Source of the DNA: a virus
Reading direction: 5' to 3' (one strand)
IMG/VR virus record: IMGVR_UViG_3300021419_000042
Location: 1 to 39,974 of that record
Length of the DNA: 39,974 nucleotides
The notes under the pieces were generated by a model. That model ran no database searches, had not been told where the DNA came from, and saw only the letters and a program-made list of their open reading frames with translations. This document shows, piece by piece, positions 31,200 to 38,879 of this stretch (positions within the stretch are counted from its first letter, which is position 1; each line of letters opens with the position of its first letter). The position numbers were made by a program, and so were the translations under genes.

Positions 31200-31535
31200 A
31201 TGCCAGAACCAAGCGAGATGCAGATCAAAGATGCAGCCAAGCAGCTCGGCATAGGCAGCAAAACCCTTTTCAAGCTCCTGCGCCAGCGTGGCGTGCTGAA
31301 TAGCAACAACATCGCCAATCGCGCCTATGTCAGTGCCGGCTATTTCCGTATCGATGGCCGCAGCTACACCCAGAGAGCCGAGGTTTACCAGATCCAGAGG
31401 CAATACCAAGTCACGCTAGTCACCGATGCCGGATTGAGCTTCATCCAAGAGCTCATCAACCAGGAGGAAAAACGCCATGAACAGAACAAAAGACGCAGCC
31501 AGAGGCCTAAACTTTCAAGCGCAGCTGGTGCCTGA
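31200..31535 (+). CDS. KilAC/antirepressor-type protein
   Basis: The 111-residue protein resembles KilAC (ANT) domains: IKDAAKQLGIGSKTLFKLLRQRGVL at residues 9-33, then YVSAGYFRIDG and VTLVTDAGLSFIQELI at about 72-87. Full antirepressors usually have an N-terminal partner domain; here the KilAC unit stands alone. GGAGG lies 4 bases before the ATG. It is the first gene after the OL-like operators. An antirepressor that binds cI is a natural guess given the cI changes; it is not proved. It overlaps the next gene by 59 bases. Confidence 0.82.
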   Translation: MPEPSEMQIKDAAKQLGIGSKTLFKLLRQRGVLNSNNIANRAYVSAGYFRIDGRSYTQRAEVYQIQRQYQVTLVTDAGLSFIQELINQEEKRHEQNKRRSQRPKLSSAAGA

Positions 31536-31803
31536 ATCCCCCGGCCACTATTTGGCGCTCACTTCCCAGCTGAATTATGTGCACGTCGAGGCCGAATTCA
31601 GTGGCGATACATTCTTACGCTTTACCGCACGCGGCAGCACTGACTTTGATTCGCTCACTGTCATTGCATTCAGCAAGATTGAAGATCCTCGAGAGCTCTG
31701 CGCCGCGATTTTCCCGAGTCCCCCACTGGCCAAGGATGGCCAACCTCATCGCCAACAGATCTCGTATTCCCTATCCGATTACAGCGCTGCTGCAAATCAC
31801 TAA
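31477..31803 (+). CDS. Hypothetical early protein
   Basis: I do not recognise this 108-residue protein. An AGGAGG ribosome site about 10 bases before the ATG supports it, although 59 bases overlap the KilAC gene. The middle (YVHVEAEFSGDTFLRFTARGSTDFDSLTVIAFS) is beta-rich and the C-terminus is polar. It has no transmembrane segments. It lies in an early operon of small accessory proteins. Confidence 0.7.
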   Translation: MNRTKDAARGLNFQAQLVPESPGHYLALTSQLNYVHVEAEFSGDTFLRFTARGSTDFDSLTVIAFSKIEDPRELCAAIFPSPPLAKDGQPHRQQISYSLSDYSAAANH

Positions 31804-31819
31804 CAAAAGAGAAAAAACA

Positions 31820-33784
31820 ATGAACTCTATCACTGCCAAACTCACGTCACTGATCCCAGGCATGGATTCAATCAAAGACGCCAATCACCTGGACACAATT
31901 CAATATATCCCATTCAGCCAGCTTGTGGCCTCTGCATCCAATGTACGCAAGACGCCCACTGATCCGCGCAGTGACAGCGAACTCCGCGCTTCCATCGAAA
32001 CTCAGGGCTTGCTGCAAAATCTGGTAGTGACACCAACGCCAGATAGTCCAAGCCGCTATGAAGTCACCGCTGGAGGCCGGCGCCTGAAAATCATCGGGCA
32101 AATCATTGCAGACAAGACGCCAGGATGGGATGAGCACTATCCGCTGCCCTGCCTAATCAAGAACAGCGCCGATGCCGCCAATGAGGCCTCGCTCACTGAG
32201 AACATCTGCCGCGAAGAAATGCACCCAGCCGATCAATTCGATGCCTATCTGAGACTGCACCTGCAATACGGGTTCACAGTTGAAGAAATCGCCAAGCACT
32301 TTGGCAAAAGCGTCAGCGATGTACGCAAGGCCTTGCTGCTCGGCAGAGTCGCTGAACCGCTGCGCGATGAATTCCGTGCCGGCAAGATTGGCTTGGACGA
32401 AATGACCGCATTTACTTTGTGTGAAGATCTGAATAGGCAGGTGGAAGTGTATGCGATGCTCAAGCGCGAGAATCGAGTGTTTTCATCGAATATCCGCAAG
32501 GCCCTTCGCCAGTCCGAGCTGACCGCCAATCACAAGCATGTGAAATTTGTCACCCTCGAGCACTACCTCGAGGAAGGCGGCACTGTCTCAGAAGATATTT
32601 TCATGAATGAGCAGTACATATTGCAGCCAGAGCTCATCGATCGGCTCATGATTGACAAGCTCGAAGCCGAGCAAACTGAGCTACTGAAATTCTGGAAATG
32701 GGCACATATTGAGACTGGCTTCCAATCCTACGATGTCGCCAACTATGTGCAGCTGGAAGGCACACCGAATGCTCCCAAGGAATTGACCGATGAGCTGGAG
32801 GCGCTCAAGGCACAAGAGGCTCGAATAAATGAAGCCTATGACAGCGAAACAGAAGATCAGCTTTCTGAGCAAGACATTGAAGCAGCCGGCAACATTGAGG
32901 AATTGGTTATAGAGCTGCAGGAAAAGATCGAACGCTATCAAGACTTCACGGATGAGCAACAGGCAGTCGCTGGCTGTGTGCTGTCAATCAGTGATAAAGG
33001 TGAGCTTGTTATCTATAAAGGCCTGCAGCGCAGCGAGGACATCAAGGAAGCTGCCAGCGATAGCAACGCAACTGACAGCAAGAGCAGCTCGGCACCAGCC
33101 AGCAAAGCCAAGTCAGACGATTACAGCCAATCACTGCGCGATGATATCTCCAAGTATCGCCATGTGATTGCCAAACGGGCATTGATCAAATCAGCCAAGG
33201 GCGATGAGATCAACTTTGCAGTGAGCCTCCTGCACTTCCAGATCTGCTATGAGGCTCTGGCCTCCTACGGCTACTGGAGCAAGCCATTTAGCATCCAGCT
33301 ATGCAGCACCGATGAAGATACCAGCAAGAACGACATCAAAGAGCAGCGTGCATTCAAGGAATTCAAGGAACGCTGCCATGATCTTGAGCTGAACTGGATC
33401 GAGAAAGATCCCGCGAAGGCCTTTCAGAACTTCTGCGAACTTGATCAAAACGCTGTTGAGTCGCTACTGGCTTACAGCGCAGCTACCACGCTAAACCGCA
33501 CCTATGCCGGCGAGAAAAACGACTGGCTAGGACTGGCACTACAGCACTACCAGGTCAACCTCTCCAGCTTCTGGATCCCCACCAAAGAAAACTTCTTCTC
33601 TCGAGTCACCAAGGCAGTGCTGCTGAAAGCTGGCGCCTTTATGAGCGGCGATCAAAATTGGGGCAAGCGCCATGAGGGAGAGAAAAATGGAATTCTGGCC
33701 GAGCAACTCAGTGACCGTGCTGCCGAGCTGGCCAACTCATCACCACAGCTTTGCTTTATGCCCGAGGGCATGAGCACAGAATAG
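31820..33784 (+). CDS. ParB-like nuclease/partition protein
   Basis: The 654-residue protein has an N-terminal ParB/Srx domain (about residues 30-130, with SQLVASASNVRKTP, LRASIETQGLLQNLVVTP and VTAGGRRLKIIGQI) then the helix region around ENICREEMHPADQFDAYLRL and a helix-turn-helix (FTVEEIAKHFGKSVSDVRKALLLGRV). The remaining ~400 residues are helical. The ATG at 31820 is chosen because the family begins near here; an open frame back to 31577 overlaps another gene. No ParA accompanies it, so it may act as a transcriptional or DNA-processing factor instead of a partition protein. Confidence 0.85.
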   Translation: MNSITAKLTSLIPGMDSIKDANHLDTIQYIPFSQLVASASNVRKTPTDPRSDSELRASIETQGLLQNLVVTPTPDSPSRYEVTAGGRRLKIIGQIIADKTPGWDEHYPLPCLIKNSADAANEASLTENICREEMHPADQFDAYLRLHLQYGFTVEEIAKHFGKSVSDVRKALLLGRVAEPLRDEFRAGKIGLDEMTAFTLCEDLNRQVEVYAMLKRENRVFSSNIRKALRQSELTANHKHVKFVTLEHYLEEGGTVSEDIFMNEQYILQPELIDRLMIDKLEAEQTELLKFWKWAHIETGFQSYDVANYVQLEGTPNAPKELTDELEALKAQEARINEAYDSETEDQLSEQDIEAAGNIEELVIELQEKIERYQDFTDEQQAVAGCVLSISDKGELVIYKGLQRSEDIKEAASDSNATDSKSSSAPASKAKSDDYSQSLRDDISKYRHVIAKRALIKSAKGDEINFAVSLLHFQICYEALASYGYWSKPFSIQLCSTDEDTSKNDIKEQRAFKEFKERCHDLELNWIEKDPAKAFQNFCELDQNAVESLLAYSAATTLNRTYAGEKNDWLGLALQHYQVNLSSFWIPTKENFFSRVTKAVLLKAGAFMSGDQNWGKRHEGEKNGILAEQLSDRAAELANSSPQLCFMPEGMSTE

Positions 33785-33845
33785 AGAGAAAGACCCCGAC
33801 TCACTACCCGCACTCACCAACCTCAGAAAGAAACTGGAGCAACAC

Positions 33846-34355
33846 ATGATCGATATCGCTGAGAACTACGACCAATTTCCCGATGAGCTCAAGCAACAGC
33901 TCATCATTGGTGGCCGGCAAAAGCAGCCCCTCAAAGGTCGATCAGTGACAGTCATTAAGATCCTGCAGGAGTGCAACTACAGCGCGGATCTGAATCAGAT
34001 CCTGACCGGAATTTGGGAGAAGGAGGGCGAAGTGGTGAAGCGCACAACGCTTTACAGCCACATGAACTATATGCGCTCTCAGGGCCTGCTGACCGACGAC
34101 ACCAAGGCAGGCACCTATCAGCTGAACCTGCGCAATGCCGATGTTCAACAAGTCCTGCAGATCTCAGCAAACAAAGCTGAACAGATCCTCGAGGAGCTGG
34201 CCAACACAGTAGAAACATCCTGCGCGAACTGCTCAACAGAGCTGGTGATCACGCCAGGCGCTAAACGCATACGGGCAGAGGAAATGGATTTTTGCAGCAA
34301 CAAGTGCAAGAACGCACTGCTTGCCGAGCTCGATGATATCGAGGCCTTGGCATAG
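33846..34355 (+). CDS. Putative winged-helix, zinc-ribbon protein
   Basis: The 169-residue protein has a winged-helix-like part (about 30-95, SVTVIKILQECNYSADLNQILTGIW then RTTLYSHMNYMRSQGLL, then a hairpin and basic wing) and a zinc-ribbon-like C-terminus with CANC (about 126-129) and CSNKC (about 147-151). GGAG lies 9 bases before the start. DNA binding is likely from these features. I cannot name the family; phage early regulators are possible. Confidence 0.7.
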   Translation: MIDIAENYDQFPDELKQQLIIGGRQKQPLKGRSVTVIKILQECNYSADLNQILTGIWEKEGEVVKRTTLYSHMNYMRSQGLLTDDTKAGTYQLNLRNADVQQVLQISANKAEQILEELANTVETSCANCSTELVITPGAKRIRAEEMDFCSNKCKNALLAELDDIEALA

Positions 34356-34376
34356 CCATTCAGCACGGAGCGACTC

Positions 34377-34658
34377 ATGACCACGCAGCAGCTTGAGAAC
34401 TACACCGCGTTTGGCGCACAAGACAACTTCCAGGAAGGCTGGGCAATCATTCCGTTTAATGACAAGCCGCACTATTACCTGGACAACACTGCATCAACCG
34501 AGAACAAGACGGGAATCGAATTCAAACCGGGATGCCGTTTTTTTGTAAGCCTGTGTGGCCACGCGAAAGCTGCAACGCATCCCGGCAAGCCAGCAGTGGT
34601 GCCAGGCAATTTTCCAAAATGTCAGCACTGCCTGAGACTCGCAGAGAGGCACCATTAA
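34377..34658 (+). CDS. Hypothetical Cys/His early protein
   Basis: The 93-residue protein has no known family to me. A CGH near residue 60 and KCQHC with a trailing His-His near the C-terminus could bind one metal ion. A GGAG motif (CGGAGCGACTC) lies before the ATG. It ends TAA overlapping the next ATG by one base. Confidence 0.6.
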   Translation: MTTQQLENYTAFGAQDNFQEGWAIIPFNDKPHYYLDNTASTENKTGIEFKPGCRFFVSLCGHAKAATHPGKPAVVPGNFPKCQHCLRLAERHH

Positions 34659-34894
34659 TGCAGGAAGCTGATCACAATCGGGAGAATTTCTATGTGCGCA
34701 GGCGCTACGAAGCGCTACGCGCAAAGGCGATTAAGAAAGGCTGGGTGCGGCCAGAGTTTATCGGTGAGTCAGATATTCAGAGGCAACAAGAATGGATCCA
34801 GTATTGGGAAAGCACAATGGCCGACAAGGCCGCTGAGGATCCAGGCAGACCAGTAGTGCCACATCTATCAGGAGGCGTCAGGCGTCTATCGTGA
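34658..34894 (+). CDS. Hypothetical early protein
   Basis: A 78-residue protein, helical and basic in the N-terminal half (YVRRRYEALRAKAIKKGW). The ATG at 34658 overlaps the upstream stop as TAATG, so translation is probably coupled; an open frame continuing further upstream lacks support. It resembles small phage proteins of unknown function seen near HNH genes. Confidence 0.6.
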   Translation: MQEADHNRENFYVRRRYEALRAKAIKKGWVRPEFIGESDIQRQQEWIQYWESTMADKAAEDPGRPVVPHLSGGVRRLS

Positions 34895-35181
34895 CCTCAT
34901 CAGACACCACAGAACCACACTGGAAGATCCGGAACATCATGCGCCGGCTAGACACAGCAAGAAAGCGATTGGGCATTACCTGCCCCTCGAGCAACTTCAC
35001 AGAGGCCTTGGCCAAGCAGATCCTGCAGGGCAAGCCGCTCAGCGCTGACCCTCAACGTATCGCCAGGAGCTTGCTAGTGACCGTCGAGTGCCTGTTAAAG
35101 GCCAGGCTGACAATTAAGCGCCTCGAGAGAAAAAATAGAGAACTAGAAAACCAACTCACAGAAGCACAATCGACTCACTGA
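34891..35181 (+). CDS. Hypothetical protein with C-terminal coiled coil
   Basis: This 96-residue protein begins with GTG that overlaps the preceding stop (GTGA). The C-terminal third (about 65-92, KARLTIKRLERKNRELENQLTEAQ) is a clear coiled coil with Leu spacing, suggesting dimerisation. The N-terminal part is helical and basic. There is no recognised family. Confidence 0.6.
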   Translation: MTSSDTTEPHWKIRNIMRRLDTARKRLGITCPSSNFTEALAKQILQGKPLSADPQRIARSLLVTVECLLKARLTIKRLERKNRELENQLTEAQSTH

Positions 35182-35206
35182 CCCCAAGCATCAAACGGAG
35201 AATCAC

Positions 35207-35470
35207 ATGGCATTGATAATTAGCTCACCGCAAGGCACTGGCAAAACAACACTAGCAGAACCACTGCGCCAGCTGCTGCACGCAGATTCTGTAATCGAGG
35301 AATACATACCCGGCGTTCCAGTTCCTGATAACGTGATTGCAATGACAAACTTTCCAGATCACACAGCAGTTGAGCTTGGTGATGTACTTGTGGCAGTAGG
35401 CTTTGCGATGAAAGAAAGATCACCGCTGAGCATCAACCTGATTCAGAAAATGATCTCCAACCTGTCATGA
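35207..35470 (+). CDS. Small P-loop protein
   Basis: The 87-residue protein begins ALIISSPQGTGKTTLAEPLR, with a textbook Walker A GTGKTT (residues 10-15) followed by short strand and helix segments. It has no second ATPase motif in the same frame, and it is far shorter than nucleotide kinases. It probably binds nucleotide, but activity cannot be assumed. It overlaps the Cys-rich gene by 4 bases (ATGA). Confidence 0.7.
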   Translation: MALIISSPQGTGKTTLAEPLRQLLHADSVIEEYIPGVPVPDNVIAMTNFPDHTAVELGDVLVAVGFAMKERSPLSINLIQKMISNLS

Positions 35471-35661
35471 GTATCCTGCTCACTCCAGATGGAAAGCATA
35501 CCGTGCGCGACAGCGGCCCCTGTGACTGCCAATCGCACTGCCCAAACACATGCCAGCACGACAGCAGCTGCTGCGATCAAACTTGGTGCGATTGCAGCTG
35601 CCATCGAGAGTTTTACGAAGCCAGGCAAGCAGCTGGCAGAGGCGCAATCATCGAGGAATAA
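35467..35661 (+). CDS. Cys-rich small protein (metal-binding candidate)
   Basis: The 64-residue protein contains nine cysteines and three histidines between residues 19 and 46 (pattern C-x-C-x3-C-x3-C, then CC, C-x-C-x-C-H). Such density is typical for zinc or iron-binding or metallothionein-like proteins. It is coupled to the P-loop gene by ATGA. I recognise no family. Confidence 0.65.
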   Translation: MSILLTPDGKHTVRDSGPCDCQSHCPNTCQHDSSCCDQTWCDCSCHREFYEARQAAGRGAIIEE

Positions 35662-35663
35662 CC

Positions 35664-35879
35664 GTGAAAATCAAAAAGGCAGCAGTGATCATCGAAGCGT
35701 GGAAGCTCAACATATTTAACTCAGAGCTGAGAGCAGCTGGATTCACCTACAGGCAATATCCAGGCCCGGTTGAGGGAACGCTCAACCTCCAAACAGACCA
35801 CACTGACGCCACTCGCTCCAAGCTAGAAGAAACTATTAAGAAGGCTCAGGCGAAATGCATACTGAAAAAAGTGCACTGA
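35664..35879 (+). CDS. Hypothetical early protein
   Basis: A 71-residue protein. The GTG at 35664, 8 bases after GAGG, is chosen rather than a longer frame that overlaps the Cys-rich gene. It is mixed alpha/beta (VIIEAWKLNIFNSELRAAGF, then a basic C-terminal helix). I recognise no family. Confidence 0.55.
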   Translation: MKIKKAAVIIEAWKLNIFNSELRAAGFTYRQYPGPVEGTLNLQTDHTDATRSKLEETIKKAQAKCILKKVH

Positions 35880-35886
35880 CATCACC

Positions 35887-36123
35887 ATGCAGGAAACAAG
35901 GGCAGAGGATCTGGAATTTATCGCTGACAGAGAGCGCCACCTGGTATGCGAACCCTACAGCATTAAAAACCTGCACATCATGGCGAAGGCCTTGAGAATT
36001 CACAAATGCTGGTTTCATGGGAATCACTACGACATCCCACAAAGGAGAATCGAGGAAATTCTAAGTAAGTGCAAGATAGTAACCCCCAGGGAAATAGTAA
36101 GAATTATTCGATCAGGATCCTGA
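35887..36123 (+). CDS. DUF4031-like protein
   Basis: The 78-residue protein carries the DUF4031 pattern: HLVCEPYSIKNLHIMAKALRIHKCWFHGNHYDI, then a basic helix ending IVRIIRSGS. In the family the line HxxAD...LH...A...G....WF.....HYD is conserved; here the usual acidic position after His-Leu is replaced by Cys-Glu. The function is unknown. It lies seven bases after the previous stop. Confidence 0.7.
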   Translation: MQETRAEDLEFIADRERHLVCEPYSIKNLHIMAKALRIHKCWFHGNHYDIPQRRIEEILSKCKIVTPREIVRIIRSGS

Positions 36124-36157
36124 TCACCGATCACACCAACACCAGAGGAAACAACAC

Positions 36158-36427
36158 ATGAGCGGATCTCTCGGAATCCTCAACCAGGCATTATTAGATC
36201 AGCTTGACCGGCTGAACAATCCAGAAATAAAGGGCGACTCACTGAAACAGGAAATTGATCGCGCCTCCTCAATCATAGGCGTGGCGAAGGAACTGAATGC
36301 GACAGCGCGAACTGTACTGGACGCCACAAAACTGAAAGCAGAACACCTGGGCTTACACAAGGATGATACCCAGCAGCTTGAGAAGTACACCGGCACGCAA
36401 CTCGCCCTGGAGCAAAAACAACAATGA
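36158..36427 (+). CDS. Hypothetical phage protein
   Basis: An 89-residue helical protein with an AGAGG ribosome site upstream. It begins with LGILNQALLDQLDRLNNPEIKG and has a central helix RASSIIGVAKELNATARTVLDATKL, a layout seen in phage proteins of unknown function near HNH genes. It overlaps the HNH gene by 4 bases (ATGA). Confidence 0.65.
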   Translation: MSGSLGILNQALLDQLDRLNNPEIKGDSLKQEIDRASSIIGVAKELNATARTVLDATKLKAEHLGLHKDDTQQLEKYTGTQLALEQKQQ

Positions 36428-37245
36428 GATCTGTTTACTCAGAAGCGCAGCTCACTTATTTGGAAGTCGGATTCAAGGAAATGGATCTGGCTGTGCTCAC
36501 TGAGAATTTCAATGTTTATTTTGGACTCGATAAGAGCGTGAGTGCAATCAAATCCACACTGAGCAATCACGGGTTTCGATGTGGGCGCCCCACCGGCAGA
36601 GCCAACACTCAATCCAAGAAGTACACGCCTGAAATTATCGAATTCATCAGAATCCGGTACCGGGAGACTACACTCCGCGAAATCACCACCGAGCTCCAAG
36701 AATTCTATGACCTAAGAATCAGCCTCAAAAACCTGAGCTCACTCTGCAAAGCACATGGCATCAAATCCGGCAGAACGGGCTATTTTGAGAAAGGCTGCAA
36801 GCCATGGACCACTGGAACAAAAGGCGTAGTGAAATCCAACTCTGGCAGCTTCAAGCCAGGCAGTGTGCCTCCGAGTCTCAAGCCAATCGGCCATGAGCGG
36901 ATCTGCGCAAAAAGTGGATATCCTCTTGTAAAAGTCGCTGAGCGCAATCCATACACAGGCGCCCCCACGCGCTACAAGCCAAAGCATCACGTTATTTTCG
37001 AGCAAGCAAACAACAGATCCATCAAGGATGGCCATGTGCTTGTTTTTATGAATGGCGATCAGCTGAACTGCCAATTAGAGAACCTGAAAGAGATCCCGCG
37101 CAGCCTACTGGTGCGACTCAACAAGCTACGCTACTGGAATCAACCTACTGAACTCAGGCCAACGATATGGGCTCAAGCCGAGCTACAAGCTGCGATCGGC
37201 ACCGCCAAACGGCGAATGACCAGCAGCAATGAGAATCGGGAATAA
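36424..37245 (+). CDS. HNH homing-type endonuclease
   Basis: The 273-residue protein ends in an HNH domain (His188-His189, His204 in KDGHVLVFMNGDQLNC, Asn220), typical of phage HNH enzymes. The N-terminal part has two similar helix-turn-helix-like repeats (residues about 5-55 and 67-116), which would recognise DNA. It overlaps the previous gene by 4 bases and is in the middle of an early accessory block, not next to cos. It may be a free-standing homing enzyme. Confidence 0.88.
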   Translation: MRSVYSEAQLTYLEVGFKEMDLAVLTENFNVYFGLDKSVSAIKSTLSNHGFRCGRPTGRANTQSKKYTPEIIEFIRIRYRETTLREITTELQEFYDLRISLKNLSSLCKAHGIKSGRTGYFEKGCKPWTTGTKGVVKSNSGSFKPGSVPPSLKPIGHERICAKSGYPLVKVAERNPYTGAPTRYKPKHHVIFEQANNRSIKDGHVLVFMNGDQLNCQLENLKEIPRSLLVRLNKLRYWNQPTELRPTIWAQAELQAAIGTAKRRMTSSNENRE

Positions 37246-37256
37246 CCGGAACAACC

Positions 37257-38186
37257 ATGCGCATTGCCCTTTACGATGTAGACAGCAAGATCCCAAATCT
37301 GGCATTGATGAAACTCTCTGCCTGGCACAAATCGCGTGGCGATACGGTTGAGCTCTATTCGCCACTATTCAGCGATCAATATGATCGGATCTACGCCAGC
37401 AAGATTTTCACATTTTCAGATAGCTCCATGATCAATCCAGAAAAAATGATTGTGGGCGGCAGCGGCTGGGATATGAGCAAGCAGCTGCCAGCTGCAGTTG
37501 AAGCAATGGAACCTGACTACTCGATATATCAATACCCGCACAATATAGGCTTCACAATGCGAGGCTGCAGATTGCGCTGCGAGTTTTGCATTGTGCCGCA
37601 GAAAGAAGGAAAGCCAGTCGGCGCGAACACTATCACCGAGATCTGGACGCAGCGCAGCAGCGACTTCATTGTGCTGCTTGATAATGATTTCTTTGGCAAT
37701 CCACAGTGGCCAGAGCGGATTGCAGAGATCCAGGAGCACAATCTGCGCATCAATTTCAGCCAAGGCCTGAATATCAGAAACATCCGGCCAGAGCAGGCCG
37801 AGGCCATTGCCTCGATTCGATTCCGAAACATGACTGGCAATAAAAAGCAGGTGCACTTTGCCTGGGATGATCCTCGGCATGAGAAGCTAATCCACAAAGG
37901 CATCCAGATCTGCATCGATGCCGGCTTAAAAACGTACCAGATGGCCTTTTATGTACTCATAGGATTCCACTCAACCGAGCAGGAGGATCTGCACCGCGTT
38001 GAGCTGCTCAGGGAATACGGCTGCGACCCCTACGCGATGCCTTACAACAAAGAGGATCCGTATCAGCATCGATTCACCCGCTGGGTGAATCACAAAGCCA
38101 TTTTTAAGTCGATACCCTGGCGCGACTACAAACACAACGTAAAGCCAAAAAAGAGCACCCAATTTCAGAATGCACTGGATATTTGA
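37257..38186 (+). CDS. Radical SAM protein
   Basis: The 309-residue protein has the CxxxCxxC cluster motif at Cys104, Cys108 and Cys111 (GCRLRCEFC), which holds the 4Fe-4S cluster that activates S-adenosylmethionine. The N-terminal ~70 residues look like the start of a small B12-binding-like or nucleotide-like domain. Later segments (VLLDNDFFGNP, INFSQGLNIRNI) fit the radical SAM barrel. There is no SPASM or other C-terminal cluster. The substrate is unknown; DNA or RNA base modification is possible but not shown. Confidence 0.88.
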   Translation: MRIALYDVDSKIPNLALMKLSAWHKSRGDTVELYSPLFSDQYDRIYASKIFTFSDSSMINPEKMIVGGSGWDMSKQLPAAVEAMEPDYSIYQYPHNIGFTMRGCRLRCEFCIVPQKEGKPVGANTITEIWTQRSSDFIVLLDNDFFGNPQWPERIAEIQEHNLRINFSQGLNIRNIRPEQAEAIASIRFRNMTGNKKQVHFAWDDPRHEKLIHKGIQICIDAGLKTYQMAFYVLIGFHSTEQEDLHRVELLREYGCDPYAMPYNKEDPYQHRFTRWVNHKAIFKSIPWRDYKHNVKPKKSTQFQNALDI

Positions 38187-38218
38187 ATCGACCAGACGGG
38201 AGATCCAAGGAGGCAAAA

Positions 38219-38635
38219 GTGACAGAGCAAAAAGCACGATGCATGCTGTGCGGTGAACCAATGCCAGCAGGTGAGGAAATGTTCAAATTCCATGGCCACT
38301 CTGGCCCCTGCCCAAAACCACGATTACCCAAAGTGCAATCGGGCATCGAGATCATCGCAGCTGAAAGGCAACGACAGATCCAGGAGGAAGGCTGGAGCGC
38401 AGAGCATGATGATTACTCACACACTCAAGACACGCTGGCCATGGCAGCAACACGCTACTGCCTGCCCCCAGGGCTGCGATCCCGTCAGATAGGAGCTCTC
38501 CTCGCACTGCTCTGGCCATGGGCACCGGATTGGTGGAAGCCAAGCCCAGATAACAGGATCAGAGAGCTGGCCAAGGCCGGCGCCTTGATCGCCGCTGAAA
38601 TTGACCGACGACAACGCGAAAGCAAGAAATCATGA
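38219..38635 (+). CDS. Phage protein with zinc motif, MazG-like C-terminal pattern
   Basis: The 138-residue protein starts at GTG 38219, preceded by AAGGAGG 5 bases upstream; a TTG at 38183 is less likely. CMLC near residue 8 and a later His-Cys element could bind zinc. The C-terminal part has IIAAERQRQIQEEGWSAEHDD and AALAAEIDR-like ending (KAGALIAAEIDRRQRE), typical of a phage family often placed with MazG-type NTP pyrophosphatases. That link is loose. It is coupled to the next gene (ATGA). Confidence 0.7.
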   Translation: MTEQKARCMLCGEPMPAGEEMFKFHGHSGPCPKPRLPKVQSGIEIIAAERQRQIQEEGWSAEHDDYSHTQDTLAMAATRYCLPPGLRSRQIGALLALLWPWAPDWWKPSPDNRIRELAKAGALIAAEIDRRQRESKKS

Positions 38636-38871
38636 AGAAACCACGAAAGCAGAAGATCTCAGATTACATCCTCGAGGAATTCGGAGAGATGGCCATCGAT
38701 CCGCGCACAGTGATTGCTCAGATCCAGCGCGGTGAGTTGCCTGGCCAGAAGATTGGAGGGCTCTGGTTTGTGATTCGCCAAGAGCCCGAGCCAGCACCAG
38801 CTGCGCCCAGGCCTTCCACTAACAATGCCACTGCTGATAGTATCCTGCAGGAAATCGGATGCCTCCAGTGA
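38632..38871 (+). CDS. xis: Excisionase-like protein
   Basis: The 79-residue protein has an excisionase-type winged helix in residues 10-48 (ISDYILEEFGEMAIDPRTVIAQIQRGELPGQKIGGLWFV) and a Pro/Ala-rich tail. It sits directly before the integrase, as xis genes do, and ends 8 bases before the integrase start. Excisionases bend att DNA to favour excision. The assignment rests on the winged-helix pattern, size and neighbour. Confidence 0.8.
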   Translation: MKKPRKQKISDYILEEFGEMAIDPRTVIAQIQRGELPGQKIGGLWFVIRQEPEPAPAAPRPSTNNATADSILQEIGCLQ

Positions 38872-38879
38872 GATCCCAC

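Noticed and set aside
31577-31819. N-terminal extension of the ParB-like gene.
   Set aside because: It overlaps the hypothetical gene at 31477-31803 in another frame and carries no ParB features; ATG 31820 is the natural start.
38183-38218. TTG start for the zinc-motif gene.
   Set aside because: A much better start, GTG 38219, has AAGGAGG five bases upstream.
38859-38879. ATG at 38859 as integrase start.
   Set aside because: It is inside the excisionase gene, and the protein from 38880 aligns directly with the lambda Int start.
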